From Clostridia bacterium (lineage in GTDB: Bacteria; Bacillota; Clostridia; Peptostreptococcales; Anaerovoracaceae), in the NCBI GenBank assembly GCA_024693105.1, contig JAILLO010000023.1:1-34303 (forward strand): DNA of 34,303 nucleotides. The letters run 5' to 3'. Below, piece by piece: positions 25,982 to 33,393 of the stretch. Both the position numbers and the translations under genes were made by a program. The notes under the pieces were generated by a model that worked only from the letters and a program-made list of their open reading frames with translations, made no database searches and had not been told where the DNA came from. The first letter of the stretch is position 1. Each line of letters opens with the position of its first letter.

Positions 25982-26734
25982 TCACGGACAGCATTTAAGA
26001 CAGGCTGTATATCCCCTTGCTTCTGCTTCCTCTTTTTCCATTGAAATCACATATTTGTCGACCGAAGGACATTTTCCGGTATGATATGCCTTTCCCGCTG
26101 CCGGAAAACAGTAAACGGTCGTGCCGTTATTCCTGCCGGGATTGCAGTTCGGACACGGTTTGTATTTTCTTTTAACGGCGGAAGTAAGCAGAACCTGTCT
26201 GGGATATACCTTTATAAAGCTGCAGTCCTCCCTGTGATATCTGCTGCCGGCTTTTGGAAATACCCATACTGTTTCGGAATCCTTATCTTCCTCAAATTCA
26301 CTTCTCGAGGCCGGAACGTTCCGTCCCTCAACCCCTACAAAACCTCTGTAGACAACCGATCCCGAATACCCGAAGCTGTCGCATATTCCGAGCGGAAGCC
26401 CGAGCCGTATCCGAAACGAAAGATCTGTTCTTGCCAGATTTGAAATACCGTTAAGCGAATACGGATAAATACCTGTACTTTCCGCGTCAAAGACTGCCTC
26501 TGCCGAATCCTCCACCCTGTCTTTCACCTTAAAGCCGTCAGCAACCGGTGCCGCAGGATTAAAACAGGCTTCGTACGATGCTCTTGAGGCCTCATCGCCC
26601 ATTATGTGCACAGCCGTTTCTCCTATCGCATAATATTTCATAAGAAATGCCGCCGTAAGCACAAAGATTATGAAAACAGGCAGAAATATTGCGGCTTCAA
26701 CCGCATAAAAACCCCTTTTGCTGTTTTGTTTCAT
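25982..26734 (-). CDS. TadE-like pseudopilin with two tandem His-Cys-Cys-Cys modules
   Basis: 250 aa. The N-terminus KRGFYAVEAAIFLPVFIIF is a type IV prepilin-like signal: Gly, then Glu at +5, then a hydrophobic helix (about 13-33). A middle domain (about 40-155) resembles TadE-type pseudopilins. The C-terminus carries two modules with identical spacing: H167, C171, C194, C197 and H218, C222, C245, C248. Each has the form FPxAGxxYHxxxC followed by YxxCxxC. Similar YH...C...CxxC modules occur at the ends of secreted nucleases and other surface proteins and are thought to bind metal; here that is inferred. It overlaps the DUF5702-like gene upstream by ATGA and is followed by the DUF6382-like gene. 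A metal-binding or disulfide-stabilised pilus tip protein is one possibility. Confidence 0.75.
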   Translation of the reverse strand: MKQNSKRGFYAVEAAIFLPVFIIFVLTAAFLMKYYAIGETAVHIMGDEASRASYEACFNPAAPVADGFKVKDRVEDSAEAVFDAESTGIYPYSLNGISNLARTDLSFRIRLGLPLGICDSFGYSGSVVYRGFVGVEGRNVPASRSEFEEDKDSETVWVFPKAGSRYHREDCSFIKVYPRQVLLTSAVKRKYKPCPNCNPGRNNGTTVYCFPAAGKAYHTGKCPSVDKYVISMEKEEAEARGYTACLKCCP

Positions 26735-28182
26735 AACTTTTCATACCTCTGATCATAAACATATATATCTCCGCCTGCAGACGCGGAAAGTCTGAATCCG
26801 GTATTGTATTCCTTCAGCAGAAAATCACCGTCATAATTCAGTTTCATATTAATCTGTATAAGGTCCATCATCCTTAGAAGCTTCGCAGTGCGGTCCTCAA
26901 GAAAAAGAAATATCTCAAGGTATCCGCAATAATCGTTTCCGCCACGGCTTTGTGGTTTTACTGCCCCGGAAATTCCTGTGCCTGCGGTGCCGTTTACTGC
27001 CCCGTCAAGGCCAAGTGCCCAGTTTGAGCGGGTTTTAAAAAGTGCCACCTTTTCGTCCTCAAGAATAAGCATTTTGTCGTTTTCCGCCTCCGCAAGAGCC
27101 CAGGTTCCCGCAAGAACAGCCTGAGTGGCAACGGCTCCCGGTCCGGGAGTCATAAGCTCTGCCATTGCTACAAGTTCCCTCACCTTCTTCGGGTCCGAAT
27201 AAATATGTGCAAGATTGAGGGCTGTTCGCATAATCACAAAATCACTGAGAAATGCCGAAGCGTTCTCATCATCCGAAAGCTTTCCGTATAAAATATATTC
27301 CGCCTCATTTTGGAAATATGTATTTGTTGGAATTTCAATGTTTTTGCGGTTTTTAAAGTTCTGCATAATGTACTTGTTCACTAAGAACTTATCACTCTGC
27401 GTTTTGAAGATTTCTTCAACCGAAGGAAGTCCCTGCGAAACAAGTGCGCTTATATCAGGCCCGCCGGAGGTAATTCCCGCCGACGGAAGCCCTTTTATAA
27501 TAACTTTGTTTTTTATCTTTCTTCCGGTTTGTGATATTTCTCTGCCCGGACCGCCGGGCTCCTCCCCCTCTTCCGCAACATTTACCCGGACGTCATTTCG
27601 GGGTTTTCGCCCACTTTTTTCCTTTTTTCGTATAAGAGTGCCTCCCGCGTCCAAAACGTCTTCCGCAAGCGAAAATCGTGCCGCAGCAAGTATTTCTTTT
27701 TCAAAGGCATCAGGATTTGTAAGCCTGTATTCCTTCGTATCCGCCAAAATACTTTTTTCGGCTGCTTTGCCGCCCGCGCTCCGTTCAAGATAGAATTTCA
27801 TCTTTTCGCATATTTCTTCTTCGTTTCCGCGAAAGGCAAAAATCCCGTAATCATTTTTCAAAGGGATAAGATACTCCGAAAGCACCGACCTCCCGGCAAG
27901 CCTGAACATGCAGTCGTCGGTGCTTTTTTCCGTTATATCGCGCGCGGCGCTTGAAAATGCAAATGCGGCAGCAATCATTGAAACTGTTATCATGCACAGA
28001 AACACGGCGCTGCTGCCCTTTTTACCCGAAAACCGCCTTACCTTCTTTGCAAACATCTCTGACGGTTTTATAAAAAAAGCTTTTCTGGCGAAATTCCCTG
28101 CAAGATGCTTCCCTTTCGCTTTTAAATGCTTCTCCTCTCCGTGCCTTTTATCCCTACGCGCTTTATGCCAAAACATCCTCAA
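26731..28182 (-). CDS. DUF5702-like exported protein of the pilin operon (TadG-like position)
   Basis: 483 aa. A very basic cytoplasmic N-terminus of about 55 residues rich in Lys, Arg and His is followed by GKKGSSAVFLCMITVSMIAAAFAF, a single hydrophobic helix near residues 56-77, and a large extracytoplasmic region with LAGRSVLSEYLIPLKNDYGIFAF, charged linkers and MTPGPGAVATQAVLAGTWALAEAENDK. This matches the DUF5702 pattern seen in clostridial Tad-like loci, where it sits in the place of TadG. The exact function is unknown; a pilus-associated or secreted structural role is inferred from the operon. The start overlaps the previous gene and the end overlaps the next, each as ATGA, so the three are tightly coupled. 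Confidence 0.65.
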   Translation of the reverse strand: MRMFWHKARRDKRHGEEKHLKAKGKHLAGNFARKAFFIKPSEMFAKKVRRFSGKKGSSAVFLCMITVSMIAAAFAFSSAARDITEKSTDDCMFRLAGRSVLSEYLIPLKNDYGIFAFRGNEEEICEKMKFYLERSAGGKAAEKSILADTKEYRLTNPDAFEKEILAAARFSLAEDVLDAGGTLIRKKEKSGRKPRNDVRVNVAEEGEEPGGPGREISQTGRKIKNKVIIKGLPSAGITSGGPDISALVSQGLPSVEEIFKTQSDKFLVNKYIMQNFKNRKNIEIPTNTYFQNEAEYILYGKLSDDENASAFLSDFVIMRTALNLAHIYSDPKKVRELVAMAELMTPGPGAVATQAVLAGTWALAEAENDKMLILEDEKVALFKTRSNWALGLDGAVNGTAGTGISGAVKPQSRGGNDYCGYLEIFLFLEDRTAKLLRMMDLIQINMKLNYDGDFLLKEYNTGFRLSASAGGDIYVYDQRYEKL

Positions 28183-28601
28183 AGCAGCTCCTCCTTAAGA
28201 AAATCAAGGCTTCTGATCCCTTCTGCTTCATTGACAAGAAATGCCGATGCTCTATGTCTGACCGACAAAGCCCTCCTGATTTTGCCGGTTCCACCGGCAT
28301 CGGAGCCTGCTTCATACCCTTGTTCGGTATCAAAGCTTTTCTTTGCATAGACTCCGCATTCAAGCGGAAAGATTCTGTCTGTTTGTATCATTTCGCTTCC
28401 GATGGTGTATCTGACCGGCAGGCTGCTTTCAACTGTTCCGCTTTCGCAGCCTGCAGCTTCTCTGAGCATCATGTGGCCCCTCGCCTGCACCGATACCCCC
28501 ATATAAAGATTCACCATCACCGCAAGCACGAAAACGACGGCAAGGATTACCACGGGAAGTATCATTGCTGCTTCTGCAAACACGCTGCCTCTTTTGTTCA
28601 T
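28179..28601 (-). CDS. Small TadE-like pseudopilin
   Basis: 140 aa. MNKRGSVFAEAAMILPVVIL has the prepilin-like pattern Gly followed by Glu at +5 and a hydrophobic helix (about 10-32), then an outer domain of about 105 residues. The open frame could start ten codons earlier, but that ATG lies within the pilin gene; ATG at 28601 directly follows the pilin stop (TAGG-ATG) and has GGAAGCGGG upstream. TadE/TadF pseudopilins are minor components required for Flp pilus assembly in Tad systems. It is coupled to the DUF5702-like gene by an ATGA overlap. Confidence 0.7.
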   Translation of the reverse strand: MNKRGSVFAEAAMILPVVILAVVFVLAVMVNLYMGVSVQARGHMMLREAAGCESGTVESSLPVRYTIGSEMIQTDRIFPLECGVYAKKSFDTEQGYEAGSDAGGTGKIRRALSVRHRASAFLVNEAEGIRSLDFLKEELL

Positions 28602-28602
28602 C

Positions 28603-28806
28603 CTAAAACCCGCTTCCCATGAGATTTGCAAAGGTTCCGTTCACAAACTCTGTAATCTGTGATTTGAAGATGAGTCCAAGGCCGATTGCAATTGCAACGA
28701 GAATCGCAACCTGGACCATTTCCATCCCCTTTCTGCTTCGAAAATCAAGCGGGATTTCCCTGCGTCTGACAAGTCTGCTTTCCTTTTTCATAATTCCAAT
28801 CCTCAT
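28603..28806 (-). CDS. Flp1-like type IVb pilin
   Basis: 67 aa. A basic leader of about 26 residues ending in SRKG precedes MEMVQVAILVAIAIGLGLIF, a hydrophobic helix, and a short tail FKSQITEFVNGTFANL. This is the shape of Flp1-family pilins, cleaved by a prepilin peptidase after Gly. The usual Glu at +5 is Gln here, which is unusual. AAAGGAG precedes ATG. First gene of the operon; a truncated second copy of its 5' end with the same promoter region lies at 33746-33907. Confidence 0.7.
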   Translation of the reverse strand: MRIGIMKKESRLVRRREIPLDFRSRKGMEMVQVAILVAIAIGLGLIFKSQITEFVNGTFANLMGSGF

Positions 28807-28876
28807 AACTTTCTCCTTTCAATTTGAAGACACTACCCAATTAAAATTCACGACGCTGCGCCTATTGGTATTTAAT

Positions 28877-28896
28877 ATATGTATTTACATATTTTA
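28877..28896 (-). promoter_or_regulatory. Pilin operon promoter region with inverted repeat
   Basis: Minus-strand TAAAAT (28891-28896) is a possible -10; no good -35 is seen, so an activator may be needed. Overlapping it, ATATGTA-TT-TACATAT (28877-28892) is an inverted repeat with 7-base arms. Both are conserved unchanged in the second copy (33978-33993), while flanking bases vary. A regulator site is inferred. Confidence 0.4.
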
Positions 28897-28912
28897 CCTT
28901 TATCAGTATAAT

Positions 28913-28943
28913 AAAACAGTTGCCCGAAAAAAGCAACTGTTTT
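28913..28943. terminator. Terminator between the SLH gene and the pilin operon
   Basis: AAAACAGTTGC (28913-28923) and GCAACTGTTTT (28933-28943) pair over 11 bases with T-runs on both sides. On the minus strand it ends the LRR/SLH gene before the pilin promoter. The duplicate at 34014-34044 has a shorter stem. Confidence 0.75.
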
Positions 28944-29097
28944 TTGTAAAATTTATCCAATTGGATTAACAAAGGTATATAAATGATTTATTTTTCTTCT
29001 CAATATCTGTATATTGAAATCTCCTTTCGCATTTCGGTGTCACAACAGATAAAACATCAAAACAACAGGCTTGAAATGCAATTTTCACATCTCCATC

Positions 29098-31683
29098 CTA
29101 CTTAATTACATTTTCAACAAAACGCTTCATGATGGTTGCAAGCTGTGCACGGGTTGCATGAGCCTTCGGTTCAAGCTTTCCTTCTGAGCCGCCCATAAGT
29201 TTGACAGCCACTGCCCAGCGCATTGAATCACGTGCCCATTCTGATACATCCGCAGCATCGCTGTAGGCGGAAATATCAGCACCTGCACTCACATCATAAC
29301 CGAGTGATGCGGCATAGCGATAAAGAATGGTCGCAACCTGCTCCCGGGTGACCTTTGTATCCCCTTCAAAGCCCTTGTCCGTACCGGTAATAACACTCTC
29401 TCCTGCCGCCCAGGAAGACGCATCCTCATACCACTTGCCTGCAGCATCAGAAAATGCATAACTGCTGTTTGGAGCGGCATTGCGGTCAAAATTGTAAAGC
29501 ACCTGGGCGAGCATACCGCGCGTCATGGCATCATTCGCAGAAAACTTCCCATCGCCCGTTCCGCTAAAAATCTCTCTTGCTGTAGCAAACACTACACCAT
29601 CATAATACCAGTCGCCCGACTTCACATCGGAAAAAGATTTGGAAGCATCTATAACTACAATCTCGCAGGAATGAGACACAGGCAGTATGATGCTGCCTTC
29701 ACGGCTTTCTTTAACCGGCATGTACTCACCATCCGCACCCTTTTCCATGGCTACTATGCCCGGACCACCATAAGTCAACTGAATCTCAACTCGCGGCATA
29801 TCTGCCAGACCGGTTGTTTTCATGTTGTCCGGCAAATTAATAGTAACAGGAACTGCATTTGACGCGTCCGTCAATTTGCCGGGTTCAAGTGTAACCGGGA
29901 TTTGAACCGGATTTCCGGTCTTAAGTGCCTCTTCATAGCTGCCCATACTCAGGGTTACCGCCACGGAAACGAACCTGCCATCCGCATCTGTAACGACCGA
30001 GGTGTTGTTGCCTCTTGCATCGGTGGTAACCGAGATTTTGTTGCCGCTTGCATCGGTTGTAACTGTTGTTTTGTTGCCGTTTGCATCAACAGCAGATTCT
30101 GTGCTCCCGGTTTCTGTCGATGTTGATTCCCCGGATTGTGATTTCGTATTCTTGGATCTACTGTGAGACGAACCGTTGTTTGTTTTCGACGATTCATCTT
30201 TAATCGTCATTTTGCCGGACACATAGTTGATTGAATAATTTCCATTTAATACGCCGTTTTCGCCCACACTCGCCTCACTCGGGACGATTTCTCCGGGATA
30301 TTCGCCGATTTCCGTTTTCTGTCCGCTCAACGTAACAGCCGTAAGAGCATCATTTCCCTTAAGACCCGTGACCGTGACCTTCGCTGCGATGTCAGCCTGA
30401 GTCGCATAGACCGTCGTTCCTTCTCCCTGAATGTTACCGTTATATGTGTAGGTCTGGTCTTTTGCCGTAATGGTAAGCGGTGCCTTTGCAATGGTCATGT
30501 TCTTTGTCGTATTACCGGTATAATTACCTTTTCCTGTAAATGTTACATTGTAAGAGCCTGCATTTTTGAGTTCTGTTACACCGGTTTCATATTCCACGGT
30601 GTAGTCTGTACCCTTTGACAAAACTTTCGGCTTATTGCCCGTCGTTAATATCGCAGTATCTGAAACAATCGGCTCCTGAGCGATTCCGCTGTATGTTGTA
30701 GTGCTTAAAGAGAACGACATGGTGTTGTCTTGAACGGATTTGGGACTGATAGTAAAAGAAGAAGGTCTTTTAAGTTCTCCAACATAACCGGCAGCTATGG
30801 TACCAACTTTTATTTTCGCACCATAAGTACCTGCATTAATCGCTTCACTCTCCCATTCAGCTTCACTCCCACTGCTTTTAAATTCGAGGGAGTATTCTCC
30901 GGAATCTAAATTTAAAGCACTACCATTTTTCGTGACAGTAACGCCAATATATTCGCCTTTGTTTGTTCCGTCGTAAACAAGCGAAGGGGTTTGACTCACG
31001 TTCCAAGCCACAATATATTTATTTGTAACGTCGGGGAGAGCACCCCATTTATCAAAAGTATCCGTTGTAAGAACATTTCTAAGCTGGTTACAATCGACAA
31101 AGGCAGCATCTCCAATGTTCGTCACACTGCCCGGAATGGCAATGCCGGTTAGGTTCGAACAGTCATTGAAAGCCCTTGCTCCAATAGATTCCACGCCCTC
31201 CGGAAGATTGATATTTCTGAGGCTCGAACAGCCATAGAAGGTACTTTCAAAAGTACTATTATTATAGTTTCCCACTTTCTTCGGAATGTTGATGTCTTCG
31301 AGGTTCGAGCAACCATAGAATGCACTTTTTCCGATTGAATGCACACTCTCCGGAAGGCTTATTGATTTGAGTTTGCTGCAGTTTTTAAATGCTTCATCAG
31401 CTATTGCCTCAACTATAAGACTACCCCCTATCTTGTTCGGAATTTGTATATGTGCATTTGTTGTTAATTCAGAATCGACATAGCCTGTAACTGTAGCTTT
31501 TAAACCTCCTATAATATAACTATACTTTATACCATCTAAAGTAACCTCCGTAGTCTGCGGATAATCGTCTGCCAGAGCACGTTCGCCCGCTGCAGGCGAA
31601 ATCAAAAGAAACACCAGCGAAGCGATAAGTATAAAAGCAATTTTGCCGCTGTACCTTGCAAATGAGACCGTAAATAATTTCAT
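29098..31683 (-). CDS. BspA-type LRR / MBG-like / SLH surface protein
   Basis: 861 aa. A signal peptide (1 to about 38, ending near ERALADD) is followed by BspA-type leucine-rich repeats (about 90-205) with recurring motifs such as AFYGCSNLEDINIPKKV and AFNDCSNLTGIAIPGSV. Next come beta-sandwich MBG/YDG-like repeats (about 230-495, e.g. ISPKSVQDNTMSFSLS and GSYNVTFTGKGNYTGNTTK). A Ser/Thr linker leads to an 11-residue repeat (533-576), and three SLH domains close the protein (about 683-735, 742-795, 803-857; ending TRAQLATIMKRFVENVIK). SLH domains bind secondary cell-wall polymer, so the protein is non-covalently wall-attached; LRR and MBG parts are typical of adhesins. It lies directly upstream of the pilin operon, with its own promoter and terminator. 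The tail of a second SLH protein is at the right edge. Confidence 0.92.
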   Translation of the reverse strand: MKLFTVSFARYSGKIAFILIASLVFLLISPAAGERALADDYPQTTEVTLDGIKYSYIIGGLKATVTGYVDSELTTNAHIQIPNKIGGSLIVEAIADEAFKNCSKLKSISLPESVHSIGKSAFYGCSNLEDINIPKKVGNYNNSTFESTFYGCSSLRNINLPEGVESIGARAFNDCSNLTGIAIPGSVTNIGDAAFVDCNQLRNVLTTDTFDKWGALPDVTNKYIVAWNVSQTPSLVYDGTNKGEYIGVTVTKNGSALNLDSGEYSLEFKSSGSEAEWESEAINAGTYGAKIKVGTIAAGYVGELKRPSSFTISPKSVQDNTMSFSLSTTTYSGIAQEPIVSDTAILTTGNKPKVLSKGTDYTVEYETGVTELKNAGSYNVTFTGKGNYTGNTTKNMTIAKAPLTITAKDQTYTYNGNIQGEGTTVYATQADIAAKVTVTGLKGNDALTAVTLSGQKTEIGEYPGEIVPSEASVGENGVLNGNYSINYVSGKMTIKDESSKTNNGSSHSRSKNTKSQSGESTSTETGSTESAVDANGNKTTVTTDASGNKISVTTDARGNNTSVVTDADGRFVSVAVTLSMGSYEEALKTGNPVQIPVTLEPGKLTDASNAVPVTINLPDNMKTTGLADMPRVEIQLTYGGPGIVAMEKGADGEYMPVKESREGSIILPVSHSCEIVVIDASKSFSDVKSGDWYYDGVVFATAREIFSGTGDGKFSANDAMTRGMLAQVLYNFDRNAAPNSSYAFSDAAGKWYEDASSWAAGESVITGTDKGFEGDTKVTREQVATILYRYAASLGYDVSAGADISAYSDAADVSEWARDSMRWAVAVKLMGGSEGKLEPKAHATRAQLATIMKRFVENVIK
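29956..30087 (-). repeat. 33-bp coding repeat, four copies (11-residue units)
   Basis: Encodes DANGNKTTVTT, DASGNKISVTT, DARGNNTSVVT and DADGRFVSVAV, residues 533-576 of the SLH protein. It forms the linker between the adhesive part and the wall-anchoring part. DNA identity is highest in the TTGCATC-containing core. Confidence 0.9.
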
Positions 31684-31752
31684 ATTGTGTACCTGATACC
31701 TTTTCCCTATAACCTATAAAATAATGCAAAATTCTTACGAATTCCACAGATA

Positions 31753-31781
31753 ATACTATCACACTTTGTCATTTTTCTCAA
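31753..31781 (-). promoter_or_regulatory. Candidate promoter of the LRR/SLH gene
   Basis: Minus-strand TTGAGA (31776-31781), 17-base spacer, TAGTAT (31753-31758), about 70 bases before ATG. An alternative -10, TATTAT, would need a 20-base spacer. The rest of the 293-base gap 31684-31976 holds the terminator of the upstream ATPase gene. Confidence 0.5.
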
Positions 31782-31881
31782 ACAAAACGTCCGACGCGGC
31801 CATTTACAACTTCCTGCTTCTTTGCTCTTATAAACCGTTGTCAAAGCCTGCTAAGAAGCTATGACACCTCCCAATGCAAAA

Positions 31882-31911
31882 CAGAGGTTCCGGATTAGTC
31901 CGAAACCTCTG
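31882..31911 (-). terminator. Terminator of the ATPase gene
   Basis: CAGAGGTT-C-CGGA (31882-31894) pairs with TCCG-A-AACCTCTG (31899-31911), one mismatch, loop TTAG; TTTTGC follows on the minus strand. It is 65 bases past the stop at 31977. Confidence 0.65.
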
Positions 31912-31976
31912 CCAGTCCGCTTTAATCAGCCCATGTTTTCATGGAATTTTCAGTTAGTTTTAATTATTTTAGGCAG

Positions 31977-33014
31977 TTACATCATGCGCAGCACGAATTC
32001 ATCAAACAGCGGGAGCGTAATTTTCAGTGTTCCGTATTCATCACCACTGACTATCATTTTTTTCATCAAACGGTCACGATAAGGCGTATATTCATTGTTT
32101 TTCAAGCCGGCAATTTCACGCACTTCCTTGGTCTTTCCCGATTTGGACTCTGCAATGGCCCGCAAAAGCTTCTTATCGCCGCCGGAAAGCTCGGCCCAGA
32201 TTTTCTCGTAGACATATTCCTCAAGGTATTGGCGGTATTCCGGAATAGCCGCCTGAAAATCCCCCTCATGCCTAAATGTAAAATACCCAAGCACCTGGAA
32301 GGCAAAGGAGTAACCCTTGGTCTGCGACGCCATTTTTTCGGCTACTTCATGGGTTACAGAAAGATTTTTCTCGTAATTATCCGCAATGGCTCCAAGGTTC
32401 AACGGCTTCAGGCGAATTTCCGGCGCCCTGTATAAAAACGTCAGGTTCTTTTCTTCTCTCAAATCCCTGATATTTTCGTACAGTCCGGTCATCAGCAGAA
32501 ACAGCGGCAAATCTTCCCTAATAAGGATTTGGAAAATGCCCACAAATTCCTTCATGTACTCGTTTGAAACCACCTCGTCGATACAAATAAGAAGCTTCTT
32601 CCCCTGTTTTTTCATTTTTAATAAAGCTTCTTTAATGGCGATTTGCGGATTAGAAATTTCTGTAATACCGTTAATCTGAACGCCAAAGCCCATTACAGAC
32701 AGCCCTGCTCCCTGCTTTAGGATTTTGACAAAACGATTTTCATTATAAAGAGCTTGAGCCAGCGCCGAAAGCATATCCTGAGAAGTGGTTAACTCAATTG
32801 TTTCCCAATTTTTTCGTGTGCGCAGCTCGTGGGATATCTGCGTCATAAATACAGTTTTTCCACTGCCTCGCATTCCGCCTATCATATATATCTGCTGGTT
32901 TGGCGGGTCGTTTTCAAAGGTATCGAGAACCTCGCCCATTTCAACAAATCTCGAGATATTCTGAGCCGGTGTTTTCCCAAAGACTAGAGTATATGGATTG
33001 GCATTTTTTATCAC
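31977..33014 (-). CDS. AAA/STAND-like ATPase with C-terminal winged-helix region
   Basis: 345 aa, soluble. NPYTLVFGKTPAQNISR leads into Walker A GGMRGSGKT (K53, T54); Walker B is LLICIDEV (D146, E147); a sensor-like LFLLMTGLYENI follows, then YRAPEIRLKPL. The last 90 residues, including KKLLRAIAESKSGKTKEVREI and MKKMIVSGDEYGTLKITLPL, look like a winged helix. Such stand-alone ORC/STAND-like ATPases are common in Clostridia, often poorly characterised and associated with mobile or accessory regions. The start codon is GTG, lying inside a ten-base repeat array; no Shine-Dalgarno sequence is well placed (GGGGAA is 12 bases away). It is flanked by its own promoter and terminator. Autoregulation through the repeats is possible but unproven. 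Confidence 0.7.
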   Translation of the reverse strand: MIKNANPYTLVFGKTPAQNISRFVEMGEVLDTFENDPPNQQIYMIGGMRGSGKTVFMTQISHELRTRKNWETIELTTSQDMLSALAQALYNENRFVKILKQGAGLSVMGFGVQINGITEISNPQIAIKEALLKMKKQGKKLLICIDEVVSNEYMKEFVGIFQILIREDLPLFLLMTGLYENIRDLREEKNLTFLYRAPEIRLKPLNLGAIADNYEKNLSVTHEVAEKMASQTKGYSFAFQVLGYFTFRHEGDFQAAIPEYRQYLEEYVYEKIWAELSGGDKKLLRAIAESKSGKTKEVREIAGLKNNEYTPYRDRLMKKMIVSGDEYGTLKITLPLFDEFVLRMM

Positions 33015-33092
33015 TTTTTATCACTTCCCCGCTTTTTTATTACTTTTTATTCCTTTTTATCACTTTTATTTGATTTTATCACTTTTTATCAC
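33005..33092. repeat. Array of eight ten-base phased units (TTTTTATCAC)
   Basis: On the minus strand the unit is GTGATAAAAA. Exact units are at 33005, 33015, 33054 and 33083, one unit shortened by a T is at 33074, and variants are at 33034, 33044 and 33064; a 9-base interruption (TTCCCCGCT) lies at 33025. The array covers the promoter, leader and start codon of the ATPase gene. Ten-base phasing of A-tracts predicts intrinsic bending or side-by-side protein binding, like iterons. Confidence 0.9.
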
Positions 33093-33100
33093 TTTGTCAA
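33073..33100 (-). promoter_or_regulatory. ATPase gene promoter within the repeat array
   Basis: Minus-strand TTGACA (33095-33100, perfect), 16-base spacer, TAAAAT (33073-33078), about 60 bases before the GTG start. The spacer and -10 are made of the repeat units, so a protein bound to the repeats would block it. Confidence 0.7.
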
Positions 33101-33131
33101 GCCTTCCTGGATATCCCGGATAAACTTAAAA

Positions 33132-33153
33132 AGGGACGCTGGCCTGCGTCCCT
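33132..33153 (-). terminator. Terminator after the QueT-like remnant
   Basis: AGGGACGC (33132-33139) pairs with GCGTCCCT (33146-33153), loop of 6, with TTTTT following on the minus strand. It lies 27 bases past the stop of the remnant. Confidence 0.7.
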
Positions 33154-33179
33154 CTTTGTTACAGTCGTACTGTATGAAT

Positions 33180-33389
33180 TTATGCGTTGAAGATGTCTGC
33201 CTTTCTTGGAGCCAGGGCTGTGAACAGAATCAGTCCCAGAACATAGCAGGAAATCACTTCTCCTGCTCCCACTGTGGCGGTGAAATACCAGATTGTTCCC
33301 GGGGCCTCATAAACCCTCATAAGCACCTGGGGTACCACCAGCATATTTGCGATGATTGGCGGTAGGGGGCACAGCCACCAAGCAAAGTT
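33180..33389 (-). pseudogene. C-terminal remnant of a QueT-like ECF transporter component
   Basis: About 68 open codons following an in-frame stop; there is no proper start. The product contains PLPPIIANMLVVPQVL, then WYFTATVGAGEVISC and YVLGLILFTAL. This matches the last third of QueT-family membrane proteins, which import queuosine precursors as S components of ECF transporters; the full protein is roughly 160-170 residues. The N-terminal two thirds are missing. A 34-codon open frame in another phase (33317-33421, MINQMVDEELKTLLGG) with a fine ribosome binding site (AGGGGAG) overlaps its beginning and may be the far side of a deletion or frameshift junction. The family call is moderately sure; inactivation follows from the missing N-terminus. 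Confidence 0.5.
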
Positions 33390-33393
33390 TTAA

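Larger units (their letters stand above)
28721..28963. repeat. 243-bp segmental duplication, copy 1 (intact pilin 5' end and control region)
   Basis: Matches 33822-34064 without any insertion or deletion at a constant offset of 5,101 bases; I count 17 mismatches (about 93% identity). It contains the first 28 codons of the Flp-like pilin, its ribosome binding site, promoter region and the upstream hairpin. The stretch 28964-29097, up to the SLH gene stop, shows nothing else. Confidence 0.95.

Noticed and set aside
33005..33092. The ten-base array as a CRISPR
   Set aside because: The units are ten bases long and contiguous without spacers, and there are no cas genes.
33156..33365. 69-codon rightward Cys-rich frame
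   Set aside because: It is antisense to the QueT-like remnant, which has the better protein match; no ribosome binding site is seen.
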